A DNA stretch of 64,000 nucleotides from Rhodococcus_G sp042879035 (GTDB taxonomy: Bacteria; Actinomycetota; Actinomycetes; Mycobacteriales; Mycobacteriaceae), in the NCBI RefSeq assembly GCF_042879035.1, contig NZ_JBIAOU010000001.1, positions 1,054,001 to 1,118,000 on the forward strand. The letters run 5' to 3'. The position numbers and the translations under genes were made by a program. This document shows positions 52,994 through 62,130 of the stretch, piece by piece (positions within the stretch are counted from its first letter, which is position 1; the number at the start of each line of letters is the position of its first letter). The notes under the pieces are model-generated. The model had not been told where the DNA came from. It worked only from the letters and a program-made list of their open reading frames with translations, and ran no database searches.

Positions 52994-54660
52994 CGCGTGC
53001 CGAAGATCGAGCGGGAGATCTCCCGGCCCGCGACGGTCGCCGCGGACCGCAGGAAACTCGTCACCGCCGGGTTCTGCATGATCTTCTCCACCGCACTCGG
53101 CTCGTCGGGCGCGGGCGGCGGCAGGTCCGGCAGGTCGGGCAGCGGAGGCGGCAGGTCCGGCGCCGGCTGCGACGGCGGTGCCAGCCGGGCGGTGAGCAAC
53201 TCGTAGGCCGACTCCCGATCGAGGGTCTGCCCGTACTTGTCGTGCAGCGGGCTCGCCGCGGCCGCTGCCCGGATCGCGTGCCTCCCCGATCGTGTCCATC
53301 AGCGACCTCGGCGGCGGAATCCTCGCCCACGCCACCGGCGTCGGCGCACCCTTCTCCGACAGCACCGTGACGATCGCATCGCCGGTGCCCAGCGAGGTCA
53401 GCGCCTTCTCGAGGTCGTAGTGCTCGGTCTTCGGATAGGTACGGACCGTCTTGTTCAGCGCCTTCTGATCGTCGGGCGTGAAGGCTCGCAGAGCATGCTG
53501 GATCCGGGCGCCGAGCTGCGAGAGCACCGCGTTCGGCACGTCCGTCGGCAACTGTGTGCAGAAGAAGACGCCGACGCCCTTCGACCGGATCAGCTTCACC
53601 GTCTGCTCGATCTGCTGCAGGAACGCCTTCGACGCGTCCGCGAACAGCAGGTGCGCCTCGTCGAACACGAAGACGAGCCTCGGCTTCTCCACATCCCCGA
53701 CCTCGGGCAACGTCTGGAACAGATCGGCGAGCACCCACATCAGGAACATCGAGAACATCGCCGGACGTGCGGCATGCGCACCCAGCTCGAACAGCGTGAC
53801 GCTACCGCGCCCGTCCCCGCCGACCCGCAACAGATCCGCGGTGTCGAACTCCGGTTCCCCGAAGAACGTGTCGCCGCCGTCCGCCTCCAGGTTGACCAGC
53901 GCCCGCAGGATGACGCCCGCCGTGGCCGAGGAGACACCGCCGATGCCCTTCAGGTCGGCCTTGCCCTCGTCGGACGTCAGGTGCGCGATCACCGACCGCA
54001 GATCCTCGAGGTCGAGCAGTGCCGGCCCCTGCGTGTCGGCCCAGTGGAAGATCAGCCCCAGGGTGGACTCCTGGGTGTCGTTGAGGCCCAGGACTTTGCC
54101 GAGCAGGATCGGGCCGAAGCCGGTGACCGTCGCGCGGATCGGGACGCCGATGCCCTCGGTGCCGAGGGAGACGAACTCCGTCGGGAACGCCGTCGGGGTC
54201 CAGTCGGTCATGCCCGTCTCGACGGCCCGCGTCCTCATCTTCTCGTTCGCTTCACCGGCCGCCGACAGCCCGGACACGTCGCCCTTCACGTCGGCCATCA
54301 CCACGGGCACCCCGGCTGCGGACAGCTGCTCGCAGATGCCCTGCAGCGTCTTCGTCTTTCCGGTGCCGGTCGCGCCCGCGACCAGACCGTGCCGGTTCAG
54401 GGTGGCCAACGGAACACGCACGCGGGCAGACGGATCCACCGTTCCGCCGACGACGATCGTCCCCAGCTCCAAGGCACCGCCCTCGAACGCGTAACCCGCG
54501 CGATCTGCTGCGCGGCACCGTCCGAGCCAGGTGCGGGCGTGGCGGACACCGCGTCCTGCGCCGCGGTGGCGGCTGCGGCGACCCTCGCGGCCGCCGCCCG
54601 TTCCGCGAGCGCCGCTGCGTCCGAACCCGAACCTCCGGATGCGGTCGGATCCACCGTCAT
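52825..54660 (-). pseudogene. HerA-like/DUF853 ATPase (Rv2510c-like), two frameshifts and no native stop
   Basis: Pieces of a roughly 540-residue P-loop ATPase in alternating frames. The N-terminal part from the ATG at 54660 (GGAGGG seven bases upstream) reads MTVDPTASGGSGSDAAALAE to AAQQIAR. At about 54494-54503 the sense moves one base to GYAFEGGALELGTIVVGG, GLVAGATGTGKTKTLQGICE (Walker A) and LVFVFDEAHLLFADA (Walker B), ending RSLMDTIGEA. At about 53274-53283 it shifts back to AIRAAAAASPLHDKYGQTLD, a Pro-rich linker and AGREISRSIFGTR. The frame then runs 169 bp into antisense fadD before a stop at 52825. Two compensating shifts suggest either decay or base-calling errors; the absent terminal stop fits damage by the fadD insertion. 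Confidence 0.8.
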
Positions 54661-54739
54661 CGACGCCCTCCTCGATCGCAGGTCCGCACGACTTCGACTC
54701 CACCGCGAACCCTAGCGGAGAATGCGCTGACTACTGTGG

Positions 54740-55345
54740 ATGCTCGTGCAGGACAAACTTGTGTGGATCGATTGCGAAATGACCGGGCTGCGGCTCGGTT
54801 CCGACAAGCTGATCGAAGTGGCCGCTCTGGTCACCGACAGCGAGCTCAACATCCTCGGCGAGGGGGTGGACATCGTCATCCACGCCGACGACGCGGCTCT
54901 CGCCGACATGCCGGACGTCGTCCGGAAGATGCACGCCAAGTCGGGGCTCACCGACGAGGTGCGGGCGTCGACCGTCACCCTCGAGGAGGCGCAGCGTCAG
55001 GTGCTCGCCTACATCCGCGAGCACATCCCCACCCCGGGCACCGCCCCGTTGTGCGGCAACTCCATCGCCACCGACCGCGGGTTCATCGCCCGGGACATGC
55101 CGGAGCTAGACGAGTACCTGCACTACCGGATGATCGACGTCTCCTCGATCAAGGAACTGTGCCGACGCTGGTATCCGCGGATCTACTTCGGTCAGCCCGA
55201 GAAGGGTCTGGCGCACCGCGCCCTCGCCGACATCAAGGAGTCGATCCGGGAACTGCAGTACTACCGGCGCACCGCGTTCGTCGCCGACCCCGGCCCGTCT
55301 ACCAGCGATATTGCCGCCGTCGTCAAGGATCTGGTCGCCGAATAG
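54740..55345 (+). CDS. orn: oligoribonuclease
   Basis: A 201-residue DEDDh 3'-5' exonuclease that degrades 2- to 5-nucleotide RNA remnants and pGpG. Exo motifs: WIDCEMTGL (Asp-Glu), NSIATDRGFIARDMPEL, and HRALADIKESIREL with the catalytic His and Asp. The conserved KELCRRWYPRIYFGQPEKG is present. The ATG at 54740 lacks a clear ribosome site; a GTG two codons in would match the M. tuberculosis start, and the transcript may be nearly leaderless. It keeps the Rv2511 position. Confidence 0.96.
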   Translation: MLVQDKLVWIDCEMTGLRLGSDKLIEVAALVTDSELNILGEGVDIVIHADDAALADMPDVVRKMHAKSGLTDEVRASTVTLEEAQRQVLAYIREHIPTPGTAPLCGNSIATDRGFIARDMPELDEYLHYRMIDVSSIKELCRRWYPRIYFGQPEKGLAHRALADIKESIRELQYYRRTAFVADPGPSTSDIAAVVKDLVAE

Positions 55346-55433
55346 ACGCCGATTGGCATTCCGAGCTCCGGACACGCTAGTATCGTCCACGCTGCTGACG
55401 CACAGCCCGCAAGGGCGGCGCGTGGGAAGCGAT

Positions 55434-55507
55434 GGTGACCGTAGTTCAGTTGGTAGAGCACCAGGTTGTGATCCTGGCTGTCGCGGGTTCGAGTCCCGTC
55501 GGTCACC
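55434..55507 (+). tRNA. tRNA-His (anticodon GTG)
   Basis: The acceptor GTGACCG pairs with CGGTCAC. A preceding G (55434) is the extra G-1, opposite C73. The anticodon stem CCAGG/CCTGG holds the loop TTGTGAT. CCA is not encoded. Confidence 0.96.
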
Positions 55508-55511
55508 CCGA

Positions 55512-55545
55512 AGAAAGGCCCCCGACTCCGGTCGGGGGCCTTTCT
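55512..55545 (+). terminator. tRNA-His terminator
   Basis: AGAAAGGCCCCCGAC, loop TCCG and its exact complement end in TTTCT: a 15-bp stem with a short T-rich tail, the most classical intrinsic terminator in the window. Confidence 0.85.
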
Positions 55546-55617
55546 CGTTTCCGAGGCGTGTCCTCCGCACACGTGTGCCCCGCACCGACGAAGCGGTGCG
55601 GGGCACACGGTCACCGG

Positions 55618-56808
55618 TCACACGTTCGCGTTGCCGGCCTTCCACGTCTCCCACGGGATGTTCCAGTCACCGAGGCCGTCGAGCCCGGACAGCGTCCCGC
55701 CGACGGTGTTCTTCACGATCACGATGTCGCCGCGTTTGGTGTTGTCGTACACCCACTTCGCGTTCGTCGGGCTCAGGTTCAGGCAGCCGTGGCTGACGTT
55801 CGAGTAGCCCTGCTGCCCCACCGACCACGGCGCGGAATGGAAGAAGATGCCGCTGTACGACATCCGGGTCGCCCAGTCGACCGGTGTGCGGTAGCCCTGT
55901 GCGGAGTTGACCGGAACGCCGTAGGTCGACGAGTCCATGATCATGTGGTCGAAGCGGTCGCCGATGATGTAGACGCCGTTGTCCGTGGGCGACGAGTCCT
56001 TGCCCATCGACGTCGGCATCGTCATGACGACCTCGCCGTTGCGTTCGAACGTGACCTGCTTGGTGTTGTCGTCGGCGGTGGCGACCATCGCGTCGCCGAT
56101 CCGGAAGTCCGAAGTCTGGTTCACCTGCCCGAACAGCCCGTTGCCGAGGTCGCGGCCGAAGACGTTCACGTCGACGGTGACGGTGGTACCCGGCGCCCAG
56201 TAGTTCTGCGGCCGCCAGCGAACCTCACGGTTGTTGACCCAGTAGAAGGCGCCGTCGACGGGCGGGTTCGTCACGATCGTGATGGCGTCCTGCGCGGCCT
56301 GACGGTCGGGGATGTTCTCGTCGAACTGCACCGCGACCGGCTGACCGATCCCGACCACGTCGCCGGCACTCGGAAGGACGTAGGGCTTGGTGAGGTTGCC
56401 CGGCGAGCTGGTCGTGAAGTTCGACACCGTGGTGGCCGAACCGCCGAGCCCGAACGCCTCCGCCTGCAGGCGGTAGCTGCCGTCGTAGACCAGCGGCTCG
56501 GTGTTCACCCACGACCGCCCGTCGGGTGCGATCGCTCCCGGAACCGCGACCCCTGTCGCGTCGACGAGAGTGACGGTCGCGAGTTTGCCGTCGGCCACCC
56601 GCACCGAGACCGGCTCACCCGGCGAGTGCCCCACCGCTCCGTCGGTCACGGTGACCGTCACCTTCGGCTTGATCAGCTCGGTGACGGGGTTGACGTCGAT
56701 AGCCGGCGCCGCGGACGCCTGCCCGTTCGACGGAACCGTGCAGCCCGACACCCCCAGTGCGAGGGCCGCCGCTCCCAGCGCCGCCGCCAGCCGAAACTTC
56801 CTCACCAC
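55618..56808 (-). CDS. L,D-transpeptidase lipoprotein (LppS/Rv2518c-like)
   Basis: A 396-residue envelope enzyme that forms 3-3 peptidoglycan cross-links. Lipobox ALALGVSGC near residue 23, then immunoglobulin-like domains (about 45-250) and a YkuD catalytic domain with the nucleophile motif NVSHGCLNL (Cys342) and the upstream His in FFHSAPW. This order (Ig-like domains, catalytic domain, C-terminal cap ending WNIPWETWKAGN) is that of LdtMt2-type enzymes. GTG start with GAGG seven bases upstream. Targets of carbapenems in mycobacteria. Confidence 0.94.
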   Translation of the reverse strand: MVRKFRLAAALGAAALALGVSGCTVPSNGQASAAPAIDVNPVTELIKPKVTVTVTDGAVGHSPGEPVSVRVADGKLATVTLVDATGVAVPGAIAPDGRSWVNTEPLVYDGSYRLQAEAFGLGGSATTVSNFTTSSPGNLTKPYVLPSAGDVVGIGQPVAVQFDENIPDRQAAQDAITIVTNPPVDGAFYWVNNREVRWRPQNYWAPGTTVTVDVNVFGRDLGNGLFGQVNQTSDFRIGDAMVATADDNTKQVTFERNGEVVMTMPTSMGKDSSPTDNGVYIIGDRFDHMIMDSSTYGVPVNSAQGYRTPVDWATRMSYSGIFFHSAPWSVGQQGYSNVSHGCLNLSPTNAKWVYDNTKRGDIVIVKNTVGGTLSGLDGLGDWNIPWETWKAGNANV

Positions 56809-57090
56809 TACCCCACCTCACACCGTGTCCTTCGACGGGTCACCCGGACACTCACCTGCCCTGTCCGCACGGCACCCGCGGACATCAATTTTGCCAGGTC
56901 GTAGCGGGCGACACCCGCGCGGCACTCCCGACCGAACCGTAACGTTCGCATTGCAATCGAAACGGACATCACGATCGTTACCGCGAGGCGCCGGTAAACC
57001 ACCTTCGACCTGCCGATTTCACATCCACCCACCTGTCCTGTTAGTGTTCTCCTCGCACCGAGCGAGGGAATCCCCCGCGAGATGCACCGG

Positions 57091-57163
<73 letters not shown>

Positions 57164-57171
57164 CAACACGC

Positions 57172-57213
57172 AGGCCTCGGTCCTGGCTGTCGACACAGCA
57201 CGGATCGAGGCCT
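57172..57213 (+). terminator. hairpin between the two tRNA-Lys genes
   Basis: AGGCCTCGGTC (57172-57182) and GATCGAGGCCT (57203-57213) pair with one G-T, around a 20-base loop. Likely ends the copy 1 transcript. Confidence 0.55.
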
Positions 57214-57247
57214 GACGCGTGTCACGTCCCGCGTTCGCGCGGTGCCG

Positions 57248-57320
<73 letters not shown>

Positions 57321-57329
57321 CAACGCAGC

Positions 57330-57358
57330 AGGCCCCGGTCGTTTCACGACCGGGGCCT
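57330..57358. terminator. terminator after tRNA-Lys copy 2
   Basis: AGGCCCCGGTCGT, loop TTC and ACGACCGGGGCCT, perfect 13-bp stem; also 9 bp past the convergent DUF3618 stop. Confidence 0.8.
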
Positions 57359-57366
57359 GGCTCGTC

Positions 57367-57588
57367 TCAGCGGAAGATCCTGCGCACCACCAGCACCGCC
57401 ACCAGCGCACCGGCACCGATCAGGACGTACTTGATCGGGGGCTCGTTCACCTTGGCGACCAGCGTGGCCTTCGCCGTGTCCAGCAGCCGCTTCGGGTTGG
57501 TCCGCACACTCAGCTCGTCGAGGGTGCTGGCGAGCTGGTTGCGCGCACGCTCGATGTCGCGCTCGATGCTCTCGGTTTCCCTGGGCAC
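57367..57588 (-). CDS. DUF3618 family small membrane protein (Rv2520c-like)
   Basis: A 73-residue protein: RETESIERDIERARNQLASTLDELSVRTNPKRL is the DUF3618 helix, and a C-terminal membrane helix follows (VLIGAGALVAVLVVRRIF). Located next to bcp, divergent, as in mycobacteria. Function unknown; the family is often found with membrane-stress genes. Confidence 0.9.
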   Translation of the reverse strand: MPRETESIERDIERARNQLASTLDELSVRTNPKRLLDTAKATLVAKVNEPPIKYVLIGAGALVAVLVVRRIFR

Positions 57589-57668
57589 GTGAATCCCACT
57601 TCCTCTCGTGGTCGATCTTTCTCAGCCATGACCGTACCCGGCGCGCGGGGGCAAGTAGCCTGACCGTT

Positions 57669-58142
57669 GTGACCGAGAACATCAAACTCGCCCCCGGCGA
57701 CGCCGCACCCGAGTTCACCCTCCCCGACGCCGACGGCAACGAGGTGTCCCTGTCCGACTACCGGGGCCGCAAGGTCATCGTGTACTTCTACCCCGCCGCG
57801 AGCACGCCCGGCTGCACGAAGCAGGCGTGCGACTTCCGTGACAGTCTCGGCGAACTGAACGAGGCCGGGCTCGACGTGATCGGTGTCTCGCCCGACAAGC
57901 CGGCCAAGCTGGCGAAGTTCCGCGACGCCGAGTCGCTGACGTTCCCCCTGCTCTCGGACCCCGACAGGGCGACGCTGACCGAATGGGGCGCGTTCGGCGA
58001 GAAGACCATGTACGGCAAGAAGGTGCAGGGCGTGATCCGCTCGACCTTCCTCGTCGACGAGAACGGCAAGATCGAGGTCGCGCAGTACAACGTCCGCGCG
58101 ACCGGCCACGTCGCGAAGCTGCGCCGCGACCTGTCCGTCTGA
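57669..58142 (+). CDS. bcp: thioredoxin-dependent thiol peroxidase (BCP/PrxQ)
   Basis: A 157-residue peroxiredoxin reducing hydrogen peroxide and organic hydroperoxides. The peroxidatic Cys is in YFYPAASTPGCTKQACDFRD (Cys near residue 49), with the resolving Cys five residues later in the PrxQ arrangement. VRSTFLVDENG-like C-terminal motif (GVIRSTFLVDENGKI). Soluble. The start is GTG. The same locus order as Rv2521. Confidence 0.96.
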   Translation: MTENIKLAPGDAAPEFTLPDADGNEVSLSDYRGRKVIVYFYPAASTPGCTKQACDFRDSLGELNEAGLDVIGVSPDKPAKLAKFRDAESLTFPLLSDPDRATLTEWGAFGEKTMYGKKVQGVIRSTFLVDENGKIEVAQYNVRATGHVAKLRRDLSV

Positions 58143-58158
58143 CACCTCCCCTTCCCCC

Positions 58159-58213
58159 CCGGCTGGAGGCGGCCTTCGTGCGGCTGAGCCGCACGAAGGC
58201 CGCCTTCAGCCGG
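58159..58213. terminator. 26-bp-stem bidirectional hairpin after bcp
   Basis: Arms 58159-58184 and 58188-58213 pair at 25 of 26 positions around the 3-base loop TGA. It separates convergent bcp and the membrane-protein gene at 58223. Confidence 0.75.
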
Positions 58214-58222
58214 AGTGGTCAC

Positions 58223-58711
58223 TCAGCCGTCCGCGACCTTCAGGTCTTCGACGTACTCGTCGTAGTCCGCCACCCGATCCGGGCAGTAGACGGCGAGCAC
58301 CAACCGGCCACCCTCGAGCAGGTCGCCGGTCACGATCACCGGACGCTGTCCGGGACCGGCTGCGCCGCTGACGATCTGCTGGTCCAGCCTGCCCTCCCAG
58401 AGTCCGCTGCCGCCGCCGGTGCACGCCGCGCCGCCGTCGGTTCCGAGAACCCGCGCGGTCGCGTCGACGTCGAGGGCCGCCAGGCCGGCCGCCGCGAACC
58501 GACCGCCCAACTCCGTGGCCTTCTGCTGTGCCAGTGCGTCGTTCTCGTCCTGGTGGAAGACCACCAGTCCCCACACCGCCAGACCGACGAACAGTGCGAA
58601 CGCGACGAGGTAGACGATCAGGTGACCGTTCTCGCGTGAGTCGTCCCCGACAGCCGAGCCGACCGCGTCGTCGCCGGGAGCCGCCGCCGATTTCATCTCA
58701 TGCCTGCCCAT
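58223..58711 (-). CDS. single-pass membrane protein of unknown function
   Basis: A 162-residue protein: a short cytosolic segment, one helix (LIVYLVAFALFVGLAVWGLVVF, about 30-52) and an external domain of about 105 residues with two Cys (GAACTGGG and AVYCPDR) likely forming a disulfide. It overlaps the permease gene by 14 bp and is therefore made with it; it may be a permease partner. GAGGTG seven bases upstream supports this start. Confidence 0.75.
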   Translation of the reverse strand: MGRHEMKSAAAPGDDAVGSAVGDDSRENGHLIVYLVAFALFVGLAVWGLVVFHQDENDALAQQKATELGGRFAAAGLAALDVDATARVLGTDGGAACTGGGSGLWEGRLDQQIVSGAAGPGQRPVIVTGDLLEGGRLVLAVYCPDRVADYDEYVEDLKVADG

Positions 58712-60170
58712 CGGACACCACCTCGAGCGGGTCGATCGACACGTCCTGTTTCCACGACGGTTTGCGCAGCGCCAGGATCAGCAGCGGCACACCGAGTCCG
58801 ACGATCCCGAATCCGCCCCCGACGATCAGCACGTAGACGAACGCGCTGCCACCGCCGAACTGCGACGGCGGGACGAACCCGATGAAGAACGCGGCCACGC
58901 TCGAGATCAGGCCCACCCAGCACAGCACGAACAGCGCCGGGGCCCGGTAGCCGCGCGGATGGTCGGGCTGGTTGCGGCGCAACCGCATCGCCGCGACGAA
59001 CATCAGCAGGTACACCACCAGGTAGACCTGCGTGGTGATCACGGACAGGATCCAGTAGGCGCTCGACACCTCGGGGATGAACGCGTACAGCAACGCGATC
59101 AGGGTCGTCACCACGCCCTGCGCGACGAGGATGTTCTGCTGGATCCCGTGCCTGTTCAACCGCTGCAGCACCGGGGGCAGGAAGCCGTCCTGACGTCCGA
59201 TCATCAGCAGACCCTTCGACGGACCGGCCAGCCAGGTCAGCATGCCTCCGAGGGATGCAGCGATCAGCATCATCGCCATGATCGGTGTGGCCCAACCGAA
59301 CCCGAAGTAGGCGAAGAAGGTGTCGAAGGCCTGCATGACACCGGCGGTGAGCGACAGCTTGTCCGCGGGGACCACCCAGCTGATCGCGACCGCGGGGAGG
59401 ATGAAGATCGCGAGCACGAGTCCCATCGCGACGAACATCGCGCGCGGGAACTCCCGCGCGGGCTTGCGCAGGCTCGACACGTGCACCGCGTTCATCTCCA
59501 TGCCGGAGTACGACAGGAAGTTGTTGACGATCAGAACCAGTGACGCGATGCCGGTCCAGGCGGGCAGCAGGGCCGAGAACTCCATCGGGGCGGCCGACGC
59601 GTTGCCCTGACCGAGGAACACGATGCCCATCACGATCAGCAGGGCACCGGGGATCAGGGTGCCGAGAACCAGTCCGGCGCTGGAGAGTCCGGCGACGGCC
59701 TTCATCCCTCGCGACGAGACGAAGACGCCGGACCAGAACAGGGTGACGATGATGATCGCGGTGTAGAGGCCGTTCGAGGCGAGCGACGGGTTGATCACGT
59801 ACGCGAACGTGCTCGCGACGTATCCGAGCAACGTCGGGTAGTAGAAGATCGTCATCGCGAACTGGCACCACACGGCCAGGAACCCGGCCCTGTCGGAGAT
59901 TCCTTCCCCCACCCAGCGGTACACGCCGCCCGACCACCCGGACGCCAGTTCCGCCGACACCAGCGAGGTCGGCAGCAGGAACACGATGGCGGGGACCACG
60001 TACAGGAAGACGCAGGCGAGTCCGTACACCGCCATCGACGGCGCCGACCGCAGGCTGGCAACGGAACTGGTCGTCATCATCGCCAACGCGATCCATGTGA
60101 TGTACTGCTGCCGAGGACCGGCGGGCGCCACGCTGCCGACCTTCGCGTTGTCACCCGTATCGACACTCAT
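58698..60170 (-). CDS. APC-family amino-acid antiporter (GadC-like)
   Basis: A 490-residue transporter with 12 hydrophobic helices. The opening helices carry SSVASLRSAPSMAVYGLACV and SAELASGWSGGVYRWVGEG, hallmarks of the glutamate:GABA antiporter branch of the APC superfamily. Other family features are FLSYSGMEMNAVHVSSLRKPAREFPRAM and WLAGPSKGLLMIGRQDGFLPP. An exchange of amino acid for its decarboxylated amine is possible, but no decarboxylase gene is adjacent. It is transcribed with a small membrane protein. Confidence 0.88.
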   Translation of the reverse strand: MSVDTGDNAKVGSVAPAGPRQQYITWIALAMMTTSSVASLRSAPSMAVYGLACVFLYVVPAIVFLLPTSLVSAELASGWSGGVYRWVGEGISDRAGFLAVWCQFAMTIFYYPTLLGYVASTFAYVINPSLASNGLYTAIIIVTLFWSGVFVSSRGMKAVAGLSSAGLVLGTLIPGALLIVMGIVFLGQGNASAAPMEFSALLPAWTGIASLVLIVNNFLSYSGMEMNAVHVSSLRKPAREFPRAMFVAMGLVLAIFILPAVAISWVVPADKLSLTAGVMQAFDTFFAYFGFGWATPIMAMMLIAASLGGMLTWLAGPSKGLLMIGRQDGFLPPVLQRLNRHGIQQNILVAQGVVTTLIALLYAFIPEVSSAYWILSVITTQVYLVVYLLMFVAAMRLRRNQPDHPRGYRAPALFVLCWVGLISSVAAFFIGFVPPSQFGGGSAFVYVLIVGGGFGIVGLGVPLLILALRKPSWKQDVSIDPLEVVSDGQA

Positions 60171-60329
60171 CGGTTCACCACCCGTCGGACGGGCCGTCGC
60201 CGGTCCCGAACGGAGCGTGCGACGGCGCAGGCTTCAGACGGCACTATCCGCGCGAAGTCTCCCGGCCGCAGCGCGTGACCCGAATTGCGACCAGACGGCT
60301 GCCACACTCGGGCGAGCGCCCGACGGCTG

Positions 60330-61064
60330 TCAGGAGCGCTCGCCGATCAGCTTCTCCACGCCGTCGAGCAGCAGATTCAGTGCGAACCGGAAATCGTGCT
60401 CCGCCCAGTCCTCGTCGCCGTCGCCGTCGCCGAACCCGCCGGCCGACAGCGCCGCCACGAGGTGGGGGAAACGCTCGCGGTCGAGCAACGCCGGCAGGAG
60501 CGTCGCGTAGTCGTCGTCCACCGCGGCGGCGACGGCGATGTCGTTGGAGAAGCGGGCACGCCCGATCACGAAGAGCGACGTCGACAGGATGATCCTGACC
60601 TTCAGCACGGCGGGAAGGGCAACCGCCGCCAGCGTGCCGAGTCCGGCGTCGAGCCAACGCATGTTGTTCGGTCCGGTGGGCGGCGCGACGATCGGCAGCT
60701 GCAACCACCAGGTGTGCCGCATGACCGCCGCATACTCGGCGATTGCCCAGGCGCTCAACCCTTCTCGCCACGGAAGGTCCGGAGCGAGCGACGGCGGCGC
60801 TCCGAGCGCGCGGTCGGAGATCAGGTCGATCAGTTCGTCCTTGCTGTCGACGTAGCGGTACAGCGACATCGTCGTGAAACCGAGCTTCTTGGCCACCCGC
60901 GCCATCGACAACGCCGCCACGCCGTCGTCGTCCGCGAGTTCGATTGCGCTGTCGAGGATCTGATCGAGACTGAGCCCGCGACGTGGGCCGCGGGTGCCGG
61001 GTGCGTCGAGTCCCCAGGCCCTTCGTACGGACGGAGGGATCCCCTCGTCACCCGCGGTCTGCAT
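60330..61064 (-). CDS. TetR-family repressor with TetR_C-type ligand domain
   Basis: A 244-residue regulator. DNA-binding domain SLDQILDSAIELADDDGVAALSMARVAKKLGFTTMSLYRYVDSKDELIDLI, then a tetracycline-repressor-like C-terminal domain (PWREGLSAWAIAEYAAVMRHTWWLQLP). Divergent from a DrrAB-type exporter across overlapping palindromes. The ATG at 61064 has AGGAG upstream; the frame reaches 61100 without a good site. Probably represses the exporter until a hydrophobic drug binds. Confidence 0.88.
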   Translation of the reverse strand: MQTAGDEGIPPSVRRAWGLDAPGTRGPRRGLSLDQILDSAIELADDDGVAALSMARVAKKLGFTTMSLYRYVDSKDELIDLISDRALGAPPSLAPDLPWREGLSAWAIAEYAAVMRHTWWLQLPIVAPPTGPNNMRWLDAGLGTLAAVALPAVLKVRIILSTSLFVIGRARFSNDIAVAAAVDDDYATLLPALLDRERFPHLVAALSAGGFGDGDGDEDWAEHDFRFALNLLLDGVEKLIGERS

Positions 61065-61112
61065 TCTCGCCCACTCCTGCCGTCGTCCTCTTGCGCACAT
61101 CCTAAAACTGCG

Positions 61113-61136
61113 TATGTTGTAAACATAAGTTTATGT
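61113..61136. promoter_or_regulatory. TetR operator, two overlapping palindromes upstream of the ABC exporter
   Basis: TATGTT-GTA-AACATA (61113-61127) and ACATAA-GT-TTATGT (61123-61136), each with perfect 6-bp arms, in an AT-rich island 29 bp upstream of the ATPase start. Two overlapping sites would allow cooperative binding of two dimers. Confidence 0.65.
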
Positions 61137-61164
61137 CGTACACACTTTTGTTGGAGGGACGACC

Positions 61165-62130
61165 ATGACATCGAACGAAGCACCCGACGCGATCGACGTC
61201 CGCGGGCTGAGCCGGACCTATGGCGACGTCACGGTCCTCGACGGACTCGACCTCCGCGTCCCGGCCGGCAGCATCTACGCCCTGCTCGGCGCCAACGGCG
61301 CCGGCAAGACCACCACGGTGCGCATCCTGTCCACACTGGTGACCTTCGACTCCGGCACCGTCACCGTCGCGGGGCACACCCTTCCCGTCGAGGCGGCGGC
61401 CGTGCGGCGCGCCATCAGCGTCACCGGCCAGTACGCGGCGGTCGATCGCCTGCTCACCGGACGCGAGAACCTGGTTCTGGTCGGCGAGCTCAACCACCTC
61501 GGCCGCCACGAATCACGCCGTCGCGCCGCCGAACTGCTCGACCGGTTCGGCCTCGTCGATGCCGCCGACCGGAAGTCGAGCACCTACTCGGGCGGCATGC
61601 GGCGGCGCCTCGACCTGGCGATGAGCCTCGTCGCCGAGCCGCGCATCGTGTTCCTCGACGAGCCGACCACCGGACTCGACCCGCGCAGCCGCCGCGAGAT
61701 GTGGGCGGTGATCCGCGAACTCGTCGACACCGGCGTCACGATCCTCCTCACGACCCAGTACCTCGACGAGGCCGACGAACTCGCGGACCGGATCGCGGTC
61801 CTCGACGGCGGCCGCATCGTCGCGGAGGGCACCGCCGACGAACTGAAGGCACTGGTGCCGGGCGGCCACCTCGAACTGCAGTTCACCGACGCCGACGACC
61901 TCCGGCGCGCCGCCGCCGCCCTGACCGGCTCCTCGGTGGACGCCGCCGGCCTGTCGCTGACCGTGCCCACCGACGGCAGCGTCGCATCGATCCGGGCATT
62001 GCTCGGCCGCATCGACGACAGCACCGCCGTCGACCGCGTCGCCGTGCACACCCCGAACCTCGACGACGTCTTCTTCGCCCTCACCGGCTCGCCCCGCGAC
62101 GGCCGGTCCACGACCACGAGAGCAGCGTGA
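61165..62130 (+). CDS. ABC transporter ATPase, daunorubicin-resistance (DrrA) type
   Basis: A 321-residue ATPase: Walker A LGANGAGKTTTVR (about 41-53), signature TYSGGMRRRLDLAMSL, Walker B RIVFLDEPTTGLDPRSR, then the C-terminal DrrA-type extension (AEGTADELKALVPGGHLELQF). Partners with the permease encoded immediately after in exporting hydrophobic drugs or lipids. GGAGGG lies 7 bp upstream of the ATG. Controlled by the divergent TetR. Confidence 0.93.
   Translation: MTSNEAPDAIDVRGLSRTYGDVTVLDGLDLRVPAGSIYALLGANGAGKTTTVRILSTLVTFDSGTVTVAGHTLPVEAAAVRRAISVTGQYAAVDRLLTGRENLVLVGELNHLGRHESRRRAAELLDRFGLVDAADRKSSTYSGGMRRRLDLAMSLVAEPRIVFLDEPTTGLDPRSRREMWAVIRELVDTGVTILLTTQYLDEADELADRIAVLDGGRIVAEGTADELKALVPGGHLELQFTDADDLRRAAAALTGSSVDAAGLSLTVPTDGSVASIRALLGRIDDSTAVDRVAVHTPNLDDVFFALTGSPRDGRSTTTRAA

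Noticed and set aside
51152..54703. Continuous minus-strand frame of about 1180 codons read as one giant protein
   Set aside because: Only its middle encodes ATPase motifs. The first part is the out-of-frame N-terminus, and after the second shift the frame is antisense to fadD with shadow composition.
60285..62126. Long N-terminal extension of the DrrB-type permease
   Set aside because: It is antisense to the TetR gene and out of frame over the ATPase gene. The GTGA overlap at 62127 gives the natural start.
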